Source: Anthostomella pinea (Eukaryota > Ascomycota > Sordariomycetes > Xylariales > Xylariaceae). Taken from it: DNA of 64,000 nt. The position numbers and the translations under genes were made by a program. The notes under the pieces were generated by a model. That model did not search any database. It was given only the letters and a program-made list of their open reading frames with translations, and had not been told where the DNA came from. The stretch is taken from the NCBI GenBank assembly GCA_963556695.1, contig CAUWAG010000004.1, positions 1,922,001 through 1,986,000 of the forward strand, written 5' to 3'. This document shows positions 23,138 to 33,983 of this stretch, in pieces (the first letter of the stretch is position 1; each line of letters begins with the position of its first letter).

Positions 23138-23842
23138 TTAGCGACGTCGAGCGGCTGCTGCAAAGCCTTCCTGCCATTGCTTCCATTCCTCCCATTTCCT
23201 AAGCTCTTCGCCCTGTGTCGTGCGGAGTACATATACCATCCTAGCCTTTGGCAAGGCATGCGGCTGGTTTGCCACACCCTGAATATTCTTAGATCCCGTA
23301 CCCATCCACTTCTGAATATCCGCACTCTTGAATTCCGCCCAGATAACGCTACCGTCGCTACGCCGATTCACAGTCGGAAGCACCACGATCTCCGGCAGGC
23401 CGTTGAGTAAGGGCCCACTGCGATCACCGTCGTCCAACACGAAGCGAATCGAATGCTGTCTGAGAGATTCGGGCTCGCTTCCTATGTTGGCGTTCCGGTA
23501 TGCTGCGAACCAGAGATCGTCTAACTCCTCGGCCTTTTGCGCGATGAGCTTTGCGCAAGATTCGAATTCGTCGGCGAATTCCTTTTCAAGTTCCTTGGCG
23601 TAAGACCTCTTGCTGCCTTTGGGCGCCATCGTGATCGTGATGGCGGGGTTCGTCCACTGTCGTGCACCGCGGTCCAGGACGTCCTTGGATATGGCTTTGG
23701 GGATGAGGGTTTTCCACCACTCCTCGGCTCGGACGCCGTTTGAGGTGACGTTGAGCGACTTGAGCGTGATACCCCGTTTGTCGCCCCAGTGAGTCTCGAC
23801 TACGTGGCGCAGCGGGACGTTGACTTCAGGTACGCCGCCCAT
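23138..23842 (-). CDS. Hypothetical 234-aa protein whose 5' leader is interrupted by a transposon
   Basis: The minus-strand frame from Met 23842 (MGGVPEVNVPLRHVVETHWG) to the stop at 23138 encodes 234 aa. It contains a charged helical region (KELEKEFADEFESCAKLIAQKAEELDDLW) and a C-terminal Lys/Trp-rich helix (EELRKWEEWKQWQEGFAAAARRR). No family recognised. The open frame continues to 24007, but those 55 extra codons lie largely within the inverted repeat of the transposon at 23855 and are probably not native. If the transposon and one TA copy are removed, the frame upstream of Met 23842 stays open for some 60 codons without an ATG and then meets a stop near 28570, so Met 23842 is the natural start. 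Confidence 0.55.
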   Translation of the reverse strand: MGGVPEVNVPLRHVVETHWGDKRGITLKSLNVTSNGVRAEEWWKTLIPKAISKDVLDRGARQWTNPAITITMAPKGSKRSYAKELEKEFADEFESCAKLIAQKAEELDDLWFAAYRNANIGSEPESLRQHSIRFVLDDGDRSGPLLNGLPEIVVLPTVNRRSDGSVIWAEFKSADIQKWMGTGSKNIQGVANQPHALPKARMVYVLRTTQGEELRKWEEWKQWQEGFAAAARRR

Positions 23843-23854
23843 GATGCTCTGGTA

Positions 23855-23926
23855 ACGGCGGGGGCATGCAGATGGGACAGCCCCCCAGATGGGACAGTTC
23901 CCCCACCAAAACACAACATTTGCACC
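23855..23926 (+). repeat. Left terminal inverted repeat of the pogo-like element
   Basis: 72 bp, perfectly inverted relative to 28326-28397. It contains two copies of GATGGGACAG separated by CCCCCCA, a likely transposase-binding repeat. Confidence 0.92.
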
Positions 23927-24189
23927 TACCCACATCTCTATCGGGATTGAAGCTGTATATATCGTAAATATATCGTCTGAATCGTCTTTTCTTGGTGTTT
24001 CTTCCAATATGGAATTTATTAGGTGTCCTATAGCGGGGTGTCCCGTGGCGGGGGTCGGAAGTTAGCACGTCCGGCCTTAATCTGAGGGGTAATGGGACCC
24101 GTGCCCCCTATCCCCTCTAACCAGGCAGAAGTTCTGCGGTTCTTTTTTTCCTTTTTTTCTGTAAGCATCATAGGCTTCAGTACGTCAAA

Positions 24190-25950
24190 ATGGCGCCTTT
24201 ATACATCAAAGAAGACCTTGCTGAGGCGATAGCCACCGTGAACGGTGACGATCTGTCCCTCCGGAAGGCTGTCCAGCGCTATGGAATACCAAAAACCACC
24301 CTTTCTCATAAAGTTAAAGACTCCACGATGCCTATAATTAGCACTCAGCATAAAGGGCATGCTCACAGACAAAAGATAAGCCCTATTCAAAGAAAAAAAG
24401 ATAATTTTATGGATTCTATACCAAGAAAAGGCCGGCCATGTCCCTACTCACGCTAATGTGAGGTACATCATCCAGAAGATCCTATAATCCCAAGGAAAAC
24501 CGCCTCATCTTGGGGGCCATTACATGCGAAATTTCATCCGCCAGAATCCAGAGATAAAGACCAAGATAGGTAGAAAACTTGACTACAAGCGTATCAATGC
24601 TGCCATTCCCGACAATATCCATGGCTATCATGACCGCTACACAGATTTCGACTTCATTAAGCCTGAGAACCACACCATTATCGATAAGTACGGCATCATG
24701 CAGGGCCGGCAGTACGTACGTCGAATCCAAGTGTTTTTCAGATGGCTAACAGGAGGTTATAGGTCTAATGGCCTTGTAATAGGCAGTTCTGGCTCAAAAG
24801 GGGCCAACGTCAAGTCCAACGATGACCACACATGGACTATCGTGATAGAATTGATTACTGCCATTGGGAAAAAGCTCCGGCCACTGGTTATCTTTAAGGC
24901 GAAGTCGATACAGACGCAGTGGTTCAAAGAGTAGCTTATTCTCGAGCATCCCGGGGTGGCAGACTGGATAGTGACTTACTCTGCCAATGGCTGGTCTTTG
25001 AACACGATAGCGCTCAAATGGCTTAAAAAGGTTAAATTTTTCTTATTTTTTAACATTAGCTATATGCTAAATAACCCCTAGATCTATCTATCAGATACTG
25101 CCCCTGAAGACCCGGATGAGTTCCACCTATTGGTGCTCGATGGCCATGGCAGCCACTGCTCAGATGATTTTATGTATCTGTGCTATATAAACAATGTCTA
25201 TCTGAGCTTTTTCCCTGCCTATACAGTAGGTTATATCCTTAATTAGTAGTTATTCCGCTAATTGTGACGGCCTGCACAGACCTTCCCACATGACAAGCAG
25301 ATACTTCCCAATAGGGGAAGGATCTGACCAGAGGATCCCTTTAAAGGGGCAACCTCCCACCGTACCTATCTCTCTCTCTCTCTTCCTTTCCTCTCTAGTC
25401 TTGATATTCTCGTTAATAGAGTAATAGCTGTTTGCTGCTGGCCATGTCCCAGCTCCTCAGTACGCTCGCCGTGACACTAATAGGGGCCAGCCCCTGGATC
25501 TGACCGTTTTCTCTGTGGTGAAGGCCGCCTATCGCCGCCTCATCAACCAGCTCGGTCAGTTGAACGATTCGGCCCCTATTGGCAAGATTAAGTTCCTTTC
25601 TTGCCTGGCGAAAGCCCGTGACGAAGCTACTCTTGCTATTGTGCGTTCGGGATGGCGTACTGCTGGCCTTTGGCCCGTAAATAGGAACAAGACACTGACA
25701 AACGAGCATGTGGTAAAGGCAACAGAGATACAAGCAATAGCTGCTGCTATAATGAACTCTGAAACCACCCCTGATGCCTTGGAAGCCCCTACATCAGGGC
25801 AGGATATAGCCCTGATGTTGTCAACAGTCGCGGAGACCCCTGAGCAACGAGCAGCAGCAGTGCGGTCGCAAAATCATACGATAAGATGGTGATTAAGTTA
25901 GCAATCCTGAAGCTGCAAAATGAGGCAAAAGACGACGAGATCGAGCGTCT
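24190..25950 (+). pseudogene. Pogo-like transposase 1, broken
   Basis: Reading starts at 24190 with a helix-turn-helix of the psq/CENP-B type (SLRKAVQRYGIPKTTLSHKVK). Later pieces show YKRINAAIPDNIHGY, KLRPLVIFKAKSIQTQW, SANGWSLNTIALKWL, then LLVLDGHGSHCSDDFM, the second DDE-motif block, and after the LTR FSVVKAAYRRLINQL and RSGWRTAGLWPVNRNK. There are several frame changes and stops (e.g. 24932), and the solo LTR at 25263 splits the gene after the second acidic block. A C-terminal coiled part follows the last block. It cannot encode an active enzyme. Confidence 0.75.
25263..25476 (+). repeat. Solo LTR (214 bp) with CTAAT target duplication
   Basis: The insert begins TGTGACGGCC and ends GCCGTGACA, typical TG...CA LTR ends, and is flanked on both sides by CTAAT (25258-25262 and 25477-25481). 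It contains a CT microsatellite (25371-25384). It interrupts transposase 1 between the second acidic block and the block that begins with LDLTVFSVVK. The same sequence family appears decayed and inverted at 57158-57440. This is the remnant of an LTR retrotransposon removed by LTR-LTR recombination. Confidence 0.85.
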
Positions 25951-26198
25951 ATAGCTTAAAAAGTGCCATAAGGCCCCCCAGGAAGAGCCTGATCAATGGC
26001 TATGGAGGATAGGAGACGTTATTCAGGAACAGATCGAGCATAACATCTCCCACCCCCCCGCAGACCAGCGCGTTCTGACCCACAAACGCGTAATTCACCA
26101 ACCACCAGGATTATGGTGATCCACTATCTACACCATCACTTTTGCATCTTTTTTTCCATAAAGCACACTATTTGAATCCTTATCCACTGCTGAATCTC

Positions 26199-28233
26199 AT
26201 GATGTCATTTTACAACCGTCAAATAAAAGCTGAAGCCGCCATTTTGGCCATCCAACGCGGAGCTCCAGTCCGCTCGTCAGCCCTCGAATGGCAAATCAGT
26301 CGCTCGTACGTCAACCGACAAATCTCTGGCACCCCAACGCGGAATGAGACCAGCGCTCTCCAACAGGCTCTCTCACTGTATCTTGAACATAAGCTGGCAA
26401 GCTGGGCCCTGGGGCAAGCACGGCTAGGGTATTCTCCGGCGGTCTCTAAGTTCCGTTTCATGGCCCAGCGGATGCTCCATGCCACCGGGGATGCTCAAGA
26501 ATTAGGGAAAAATTGGGCATCCAAGTTCCTGTCTCGAAACCCGAAAGTCAAGATAATGAAGTCTCGTGTTATCGACTACAACCGAGTGAATGGTGCTACA
26601 GCGGCAAATATCAATATTTTTTTCGATCGGTGTGACGCCCCTGACGTGGTTAACCTCATGCCAGCACGCTGGTACAACGTCGACGAAATAGGAATCGCCC
26701 AGGAGGTTGGGGACTCCTATTGGGTGGTCTCCGAGGCCTCCGGCAACATGGCTATGAAGAAAGGGGTTGAGAAGGGTAAACGGATAACTGCCCTAGAGTG
26801 TGTGAGCGGATCTGGTGAGACCTTGCCGCCGCTGGTGATTCTCAAGGGGGTTAACGTACAAGCCTAGTGATTTAGTAACCAAAACGAGGGCAAATTCACC
26901 GACTGGAGGTTTATTACGTTGCCCAATGGATAGACCTCAAATCCCATTGCGTTAAAATGGCTTCAACGTATCTTTATTCCTCACATTCGGGAGGTCCACG
27001 GCAACACATGGGTGGTTTTGGTGTGTGATGGCCACGACTCCCACACGAATGGCGAGTTCCTAGCCACTTGCTTGAGAAACAAAGTATAATTGATCTTTTA
27101 TAAACCTCATTGCTCCCATGTAGTCCAGGTGTTAGATATAGGAGTCTTCAATTTGGTGAAGAAGAGATTGAAGACCTTACTCCAAGAGACGCCCAGCGGC
27201 CGTCTGGGACTCAGGCCATCTAAGGAGGAGGTTTTGGAGTGCTACGAGCAGGCCCGGAAGGACACAATGACGCTCCTTAACATCAGAATTACCTGGAAAA
27301 GACTGGGATTGTTCCTCGCAACAGAGCGGAGGCGTTGAAGTCGAAATATGTGATTCTGGAGGACAAGGGGGTGGCCAGGGCACGCCAGAGGAACCCTAAG
27401 GCTTCCGAGCAAGCCACAACACCAGATTTTCTCGAGATGGTAACTAAAACCATTATCACAACACCCTCTGGAAGCCGGGCTTTGCGGGAGAGTGCTCAAA
27501 AGCTCGAAAAAAAGGACCCTTCTTTTGGGGGGCCCTCTGAGCGCTTGTTGGTGCAGAAGGCTGGCAAGGCCATGGATATTCAGGCTACTACCATTACAAA
27601 TCTACGGGCCAAATGTGAGCTGCTTGAGGCTCAAGTGGCTAAAAAGGCTAATACCACTCAAAAAGCAGTCAAACCAACACCAGGGGAACGATTCGTCACA
27701 ATGGCTAACATAAGGGAGGCCAAAATAGAGCTGAGGAACAGGAGGGTCTATAGGGACTCCGCTGCAGGCGAAGAGGTCCCATAAGAGGTCCCTGGTGAAG
27801 ATTTAGGGTCGGAATCGGATTCTCGGAGCTGTATTATGGTTAGAACACCACGACCTTAGTGTATTTAGCAACTGTGGTGGTTGTAGATGGCTTCATCTGA
27901 ATGAGAGTGGTGTGGTGTGGAGTGGTCCGTGGGGGGGTGGTCCGCAGGGGGGGGTGAGATGTTACGGAGGCCGCACAAGTACTGATTGACCAGCGGGCGG
28001 AGAGACGACGACTTTTGCGCGAAGTGCAGAACCTGGAGACCAAAGAATCAGAGGAATCGTCTTCTGAGGACTCCCTCTCCTCTGATTCAACAGATTTAGA
28101 AGATCTAGACGAAGGGGTGGTTGTTGACAAAGAGGGCGAGGGGGTGTCTGACGAGCCGGATGATGAAGAGGAAGAGCCCATTGTGATGCGATCTCGGCGC
28201 CGAGAAATCCGCCAACCCGCGCGCTACCGCTAA
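26199..28233 (+). pseudogene. Pogo-like transposase 2, broken
   Basis: Begins MMSFYNRQIKAEAAILAIQRG with a helix-turn-helix (RSSALEWQISRSYVNRQ), then a CENP-B-type DNA-binding part (GYSPAVSKFRFMAQRML, GKNWASKFLSRNPKVK). DDE blocks are WYNVDEIGIAQ, VLVCDGHDSHTNGEFL and VVQVLDIGVFNLVKK. The C-terminal end is acidic and Ser-rich, then RRREIRQPARYR with a stop at 28231-28233, 93 bp before the right TIR. Stops at 26866, near 26930 and 27087, and frame breaks after 27338, disable it. It is more different from transposase 1 than two copies of one gene would be. Its position next to the right TIR makes it the better candidate for the element's own transposase. Confidence 0.75.
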
Positions 28234-28325
28234 AAGCACTGGTATTACTAAAAACACCAAGAAGAGGCGATTCTTTTGATATATATACATTATCTATAGC
28301 CTCAATACCAATGGGGTTATATGGG

Positions 28326-28397
28326 GGTGCAAATGTTGTGTTTTGGTGGGGGAACTGTCCCATCTGGGGGGCTGTCCCATCTGCATGCCCCCGCCGT
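28326..28397 (-). repeat. Right terminal inverted repeat of the pogo-like element
   Basis: 72 bp, exact inverse of the left repeat, followed by TA at 28398-28399. Confidence 0.92.
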
Positions 28398-28399
28398 TA

Positions 28400-28650
28400 C
28401 TCGTTGTGTTGTTGATACAGGCTTTCGCGATACAGTAGTTGCGCTCGGCGGTAGCGCAGCGTGGATGGTGTATGTCGTGTGGATGATACTGATACTGATT
28501 GAGAAAAGGGTGCAGAGAAGGGTGATTGTGGTAGGCGGTGTGTGGCTGTATGGATTGTGAAAGACGGAGAGGTCTAGAGGAAGCAGCTTGCCTGGATGCC
28601 CTATTTATGCATTTCATGATGAGTGTTGAGGTTGGTGATATTCACCAACA
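28400..28650 (-). promoter_or_regulatory. Probable displaced promoter and 5' leader of the 23.1-kb gene
   Basis: In the pre-insertion order this minus-strand DNA lay directly upstream of Met 23842. It contains a TATA-like CATAAATAGGGC at about 28597-28608 (minus strand). It now lies 4.5 kb away across the transposon. The assignment is inferred from the target-site geometry. Confidence 0.45.
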
Positions 28651-29052
28651 GCACAGCGGTTCCTTTGTTCAATACCACAACACCAACCAACACCCGTTCA
28701 GGCATAGGGGCACTTCGCAGGCAGGTGCATCCAATCTTTTGATGCACGGGGCCAACCCTCGAATCGCGTTACTCTCGGCGACATAACAATCGAGGCATTC
28801 CCAGCATTCACCCACCGTTTGTGGCAGGCGCAACTCAGGTAACTAATCCTATCAGCCACCAGTTTGAATCGTAAGCCGCCCCAGAGTGATAGAATGCACA
28901 CCTGGTGCTAAGACTATGCCAAGTGAATTTGACTACATGGCGGACACTTCATTCACCTGACCTGGCGGACTTGCCACATTATCTTGAATGCGCCGAGGTC
29001 AAGATGCAGCGTGGGCAGGCCATTCACAGCGCATGCCATTTGATATCTTATG

Positions 29053-29089
29053 GAGGGACTGCACCCACGATAAATACAATCAATCAATC
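29053..29089 (+). mobile_element. 37-bp LINE/SINE tail stub ending in (AATC)n
   Basis: GAGGGACTGCACCCACGATAAATACAATC followed by AATC repeats matches the 3' terminus of the SINE at 54248 base for base over about 30 bp. Only the tail is present, consistent with extreme 5' truncation. I could not find a clear target duplication. Confidence 0.6.
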
Positions 29090-29093
29090 ATGA

Positions 29094-31183
29094 TTATCAA
29101 GCATAGTAAATGACCGATAGAACCCTACCTTGGTAAAGATTGTTTCGAGTGCCACGGCAAACCGTCTGGCTGTCTCCGCCGCATGACCAAAGCCGTAGGG
29201 AATCGGGAGCAGCGCAAACCCGGAACATGGTGGGCTTTGCATCTGCTGGAATTTCCTGTTTACTGTTAAGGGGAAATGAAGCTCGTCCAGGCAGGGCGAT
29301 AGGCGGACGGCCCCCTGACGGATTTGATGAGTCACGGTCTTCTTCTCCCTTGCAGTTCAACCTGTCATCTCCATCACCTCACAAGACGTCCATAACTCCC
29401 TGGGATCCGTGTTGAAACTCATACATTAAGTACAAAGTGTCTTAACCAGGCCCTCGGGTTTCCAAGCCCTGAAGGCTTGTACTTGCCAGAGCTTCTTCAT
29501 CCCTCCAACGTTGGTGAAGCATTGGTTCCACGCCGTGGATACTCTGACCCAGCGGCTGGTTCTAATAGACCAGCCAGATCATGCCGTCGCCTCGTATCGC
29601 AAGGATAGCCGAGCATGAAGCTAACAGTTTCGGTATCCGCCTAAGCGGCGCTTTCCGTTGAGATGTGAAGGGACGGTATTCAATCCCAAAGGTGGTCCCC
29701 ATGTCCGGCCACTCCAGAAGGATGGCGCGGAACCCATTTAGGCCTGCGGTAAGATCCTGGTGTTTCTGGAAGAACAAGACAAACCGCCACAGGGCGTAGT
29801 CATAAACGACCTCGTTTCCATCCAGCATCTGAAGTAGGCGGCATGGCGCCTCCTAATCGCTTGTAGGAGGGTTCCACTCGACGAGTCGTCGGCGCTTGCA
29901 TCCATCCGATTTGGGTCCCCGGTTGCAACATTGGTACCGGTCAGTGATTACTTCTTCGTAGTTCAACCACGCGGTTGTTGTACTCCGCGTTACAAATGGC
30001 GTGAGGCCATGCGGGTGCCCTATCTTCTGTTAGTACGCTCCCTGGATTAATATAGCTCCTCGGACATCTTCAAATTACAGGAAGTGCACCAGGCTCCGGT
30101 GTCGTGCGGGTCACAAAACTGACCGCACTGGCTGCAAATGATTCTTACCCCTGTGATAATCACGGGGGACTCTTCGCGAGAGGCAGAGGCGGCTACCGGA
30201 TTGGCAGCGGTAGAAGGTACCGGGACAGGAATCGGTATCAGGGTCCCGAACAACTTAATCCACGTCAACGAAGGGTTTTGTTGAGTTGAGTTAACACTAT
30301 TTACGACTTCGCCGTTGCTAAGTTGAGTTAAGTGTATTAACGAGAGATTTTATCTCCGGAGATTGATATTTTCGTTGGTTGATATAGCCCCGGAAATAAC
30401 CGGATTTCTAGGTTAAAGCTTTGTAATTTTGGTAAGGGAATCCCGTTCGGCCTGGATACTCCGGCATAACCTACTATAGAAAATATTTTTTATATGGTTA
30501 AAAATCAAAATCAAAATCTTAACCTATATCAATCCATATCAACCCACGAAGGCCTCGTCGTTAAGTTGGTTGCCAAGGCTATAGAGGTCTTAGTGTGACG
30601 GAACGCTCACCATAACCACCATGCCACGGCTGTTCCTCCTAAAAAGGATGTCGAATATCAAGCGTGGCAGCTTGACATTCAATGGTGGTACATGTACTCA
30701 TGTCCGGGCTCCAGGACTCACCACATGGGCTACCTGTACCAGACCATGACACTTAGTAGATTGAGTTAACGTAGATATTGACGTCAACTTAATTAACTCG
30801 TTGATATCCGTTGAGTTGTTCGGAACCTTGATCGGTATAGTGATGACGGTAACGTTACTCAGAGAAAGCCAAGTGGTATAATGGTAAGCTGAATAGACAA
30901 TTCTGACCAAGGGCTCGTAAGGGCCAGCCCTACCGAAAGGCTCCAATGTTATCATCGGTAGGGTAAGAGTTTCGTAAACAGTCTGTCCGACCCCCCTGGG
31001 GGTCGGGCTGTTGAGCTTTTGTTATTTTTTTAAGCTCAGACTCAGGCCGGAATTTTTCACCACCGTGCAGGAATCGCGCCGCCTTCCTTACTCACCACAA
31101 TTAATCCTTCATATCGTGGATCTTCAGCCATTCCCGACACGAATTATACACCATAACCATGGTGCGAACCGAATCGGCTTCCT
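29094..31183. other. Gene-poor, partly AT-rich interval
   Basis: No supported gene. A minus-strand frame at 30047-30268 encodes a short segment with a C-x2-C ... C-x2-C pattern (CSQCGQFC...WCTSCNLK), perhaps a decayed zinc-ribbon exon. 30290-30560 is rich in TTGAGTTGAGTTAAC-like steps and AT. TGTGACGGAACGCTC at about 30595 resembles the start of the LTR family at 25263. Confidence 0.35.
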
Positions 31184-31486
31184 ATGCAGTCAAAGGTCCA
31201 TGCCGTCCCAGAAGAAGAAGACACCACTCACGCGGACTCCGCAGTCAAGTAGGTCCATAGGCTCCCTCAGCCGTGCCGCCAAGCTAACAACGGGTCGTGC
31301 AGCGAGCTGACCCTGGTCACGTACGATGGAATGTACACCGTCAATAAGAACAAGCTCACAAAGACCTCGCTCTTCGTGAAGGACGCCCTCCGGGAAACCT
31401 GGACTGTCAGTTTTATCTTTTCCCATCCTCCTCACGTGAAGAATTCGTCACTCCAAAACTGCGTAACTCCCAATACGTCGGGTTGA
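31184..31486 (+). CDS. Possible two-exon 82-aa protein, likely a gene fragment
   Basis: Exon 1 31184-31248 (MQSKVHAVPEEEDTTHADSA) and exon 2 31303-31486. The 54-bp intron has GTAGGT, a GCTAAC branch site and GTGCAG, and joins Val-Asn-Glu in frame to a well-ordered stretch containing LTLVTYDGMYTVNKNKL and SLFVKDALRE. The end (to TGA at 31484) reads into low-quality sequence, so it looks 3'-truncated. A loose resemblance to the start of a BTB domain is too weak to assign. Surrounded by gene-free DNA. Confidence 0.4.
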
Positions 31487-33812
31487 GACGGGTTAAGGCA
31501 GGTAGAGTGTTCATGTTTCGGCCCCTCCATGAGGTTCCGGAGTGTTTGGGGTTTGCCGCGATCTGGTGGCCTCACACGAAAATCGAAGCTGACTTGTTGT
31601 GATCCAGGAACCATAGATGAACACCACGCAAGATACAGCGATATACACCCGATGCTGTGGGTGATTTAGCATCGACCCCCTCTTGTGGAGGAATAGACTT
31701 GTATTAGGGTACTTGAAGGTTGTTTGCTGGTGGTGGTAGTGGGGCCTGGGTCTCCGCGGGGGTTTGGGGTGGTGTGCTGCCTGAGATACGATGAAGGTGA
31801 ATATGCCTACTAGCCTTTACTACCTATGGAAGTGCACCGATTTTCAGCAGTACCTAATTCATGCCCCTGAACAAGCTCGCAGTGCGTAGCAATGGACACA
31901 TGATGTGCCTGCCACATATGTACCTATATGCATCTAATGCTCTATATTTCAGTCTATGGCCGCACGTCTCATGAAAAGGGTCTCATATCACATTTGCCTG
32001 GTGTTTGACACGTCTTCCTCTTCTCATGAAGTACCAAGTAATCATCACTGATAGGAAACCACTTCCCACACAAACGACACGAGCCCCGTGGAACTATTTT
32101 GGCAGCGGTGAGGCTATCTAAGTGTCGCGAAGGAATTTTTGAGGCACCCAGGCAATATGATACTGTTGATCATCGGGTGTGAACCCCTACAGAAATTATC
32201 GGGTCGATCATTGGTTTGGATTCTGGACATTCTTCTTTGGTTTGGTTGATACCTCGCTGGTACGGGGACCATTGTGAGTTTGTGTTCTAGCCATACTTTC
32301 CACCTGAGGCAGCCGATTGCGGAATCAGTGCACAGTGTGGATGATTGCTTTACCGTTGACAGGAATGCGTCTAGTGCTCGTTGGCCCACTGCTTGGCCGT
32401 TGGAGTTTCCTACGACGTGCAAGCACTTGGTGTGTGCAGAAATACTTTGGTTTCCGATCTCTGGTGATGATAGATGGATATGTCAGGAGGTCGAACGGGA
32501 TTTAGGAGGTGTGATGGCGATGTATATTGACTATTGCAATAGCGGCAATACCAAACTAAAGCAAAACAAGAAGATGGGGTGTGTCTCACTACATGTCGGA
32601 GTCTGCTCTGATTCGGGGAATCAGTCAAATGCCATCGCGTATCTTGATAGCCCCAATCATCTCTCCAAGCACCTGTCCCAGCCCTCAGGCCCGACAGCAT
32701 GGCCCGGTTGGCCTAATTAGAGACCAGGGCGGCTAGTGTCTCCACCAGTTAGACGCAGAGTGCAGAAGCCAACAGCGATCCCTCGAAATACAGTGCCCAC
32801 GGATGACAGGATTTGTGGCCCTGGTTGGGTCACTTCGTACAGATAGACCCATCACATGTATAGTTACTGCCGTAATGATGACTGTAACGGGCATGGATGA
32901 TAGATGCGACTGGGTCTGACTTGCTTGTACGATAGCATGAGAGTCGTTGGTGTACAGCGTTGGATGCCCTTTGATGCACACTGCCTCGCATCGAGGTTTC
33001 CTTGTCACCCTCTCTACATGCGGTGTTGTGCTTGCATGCTTTCGTTGCCCCCCGAAATCGACTTGTGTATGTGCATTCCGTGCCATGTAGCTCCTGCGTC
33101 AAGTCGTGGTGGCCTCCACGGGGCTGCAATACCGCGTCCGTCGCTTACGAGTATTGAGGAAGTACCAACACTCGAGACAATGGAAAGGGCCGTCCATTTG
33201 CCGCACGTAATGGGCGAGCGTGACGCTGCAACATATCAGCTCAGGTCTTCCCAAAAAGGCTCGCTGTGCATTTTGTGATAGCCATGATTTCGTCTCATAG
33301 CGATATATTGCCTCCAGGGACAGGTGAAATGTGTAGATGACCGTCGCGGCATCCTCCCTCGTCAGTCTTTGCCATCGTAAGGTCGATCTTGCTTCGCGGC
33401 CCTTGCTATTGCTTGTGAACGATGCGAGACCATCCTTACTGCAATGGCACGTCTGACGCTTCCCTCGCTCGTTGCGATTGCCCTGCCGTCGTAAGCTCCT
33501 GACGGTAGAGGCGTGAACCATACCTGGTGAGGTCATTTCTGCTTCGTCCCCGTCCAGATCGTTCAATCGTCTTTCGCTGACTGCACAGGCTTCCTCTTCC
33601 GACAGCTCACTCTCAAGCCACTTGATGCGTATCCCCGTCTATCAACACATCGTTGCGATGTACTGGTATCGTTCTTCCAGGCTCAGATCCGCAGTCGAAC
33701 AATGTCCGCCGCTCTACTCATCACCGCCCGAAGAACGCCGCTGCCGTTGCCAGCCCCAGCGACACCCCTCCACGCCATATACGGCGCGCTCTGTGAGAAA
33801 TCTTTCTGCAAA
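31487..33812. other. 2.3-kb gene-free interval
   Basis: I see no gene, RNA or clear mobile element. Several frames of 60-155 codons overlap on both strands without family features. Confidence 0.35.
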
Positions 33813-33983
33813 AGCCGTAAACCAAAAGGTACGGGCCCAAGATTTAGATAGGAAACCCCCGATATCCCCCACTGCTTCCAGGGGTATCGGCCATCGTGCA
33901 AGCCGTAAACCAAAAGGTACGGGTCCAAGGGAAAATAATCCCGATATCCTCCACTGCTTCCAAGGATATCGGCCATCGTGCAA
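33813..33983. repeat. Two direct repeats, 88-bp period
   Basis: AGCCGTAAACCAAAAGGTACGGG starts at 33813 and 33901. Both units also share CCCGATATCC/CCCCACTGCTTCCA and GATATCGGCCATCGTGCAA, and each unit can form a hairpin between CGATATCC and GG(G)TATCGG. An imperfect tandem duplication. Confidence 0.8.

Larger units (their letters stand above)
23855..28397. mobile_element. Pogo/Fot1-like (Tc1-mariner superfamily) composite DNA transposon with 72-bp perfect TIRs
   Basis: The element is bounded by identical inverted repeats at 23855-23926 and 28326-28397 (start ACGGCGGGGGCATGCAG), flanked by TA dinucleotides at 23853-23854 and 28398-28399, the target duplication of this superfamily. Imperfect inverted similarity continues inside for about 70-80 more bases (ACACCAAGAA..AG.CGATTC). 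Inside lie two unrelated, broken pogo-type transposase genes and a solo LTR. Length 4543 bp, about 4.3 kb without the LTR and its duplication. Identity of the TIRs suggests a recent move or terminal gene conversion, whereas the interiors are decayed, so it was probably mobilised in trans. Confidence 0.9.

Noticed and set aside
23843..24007. N-terminal extension of the 23138 gene (55 codons open on the minus strand)
   Set aside because: The codons fall in the left TIR of the transposon and the stretch before it, so a 289-aa product would be a fusion with transposon sequence. Met at 23842 is preferred.
30870..30950. A-box-like TGGTATAATGGTAAGC as a tRNA
   Set aside because: No B box and no matching acceptor stem follow.
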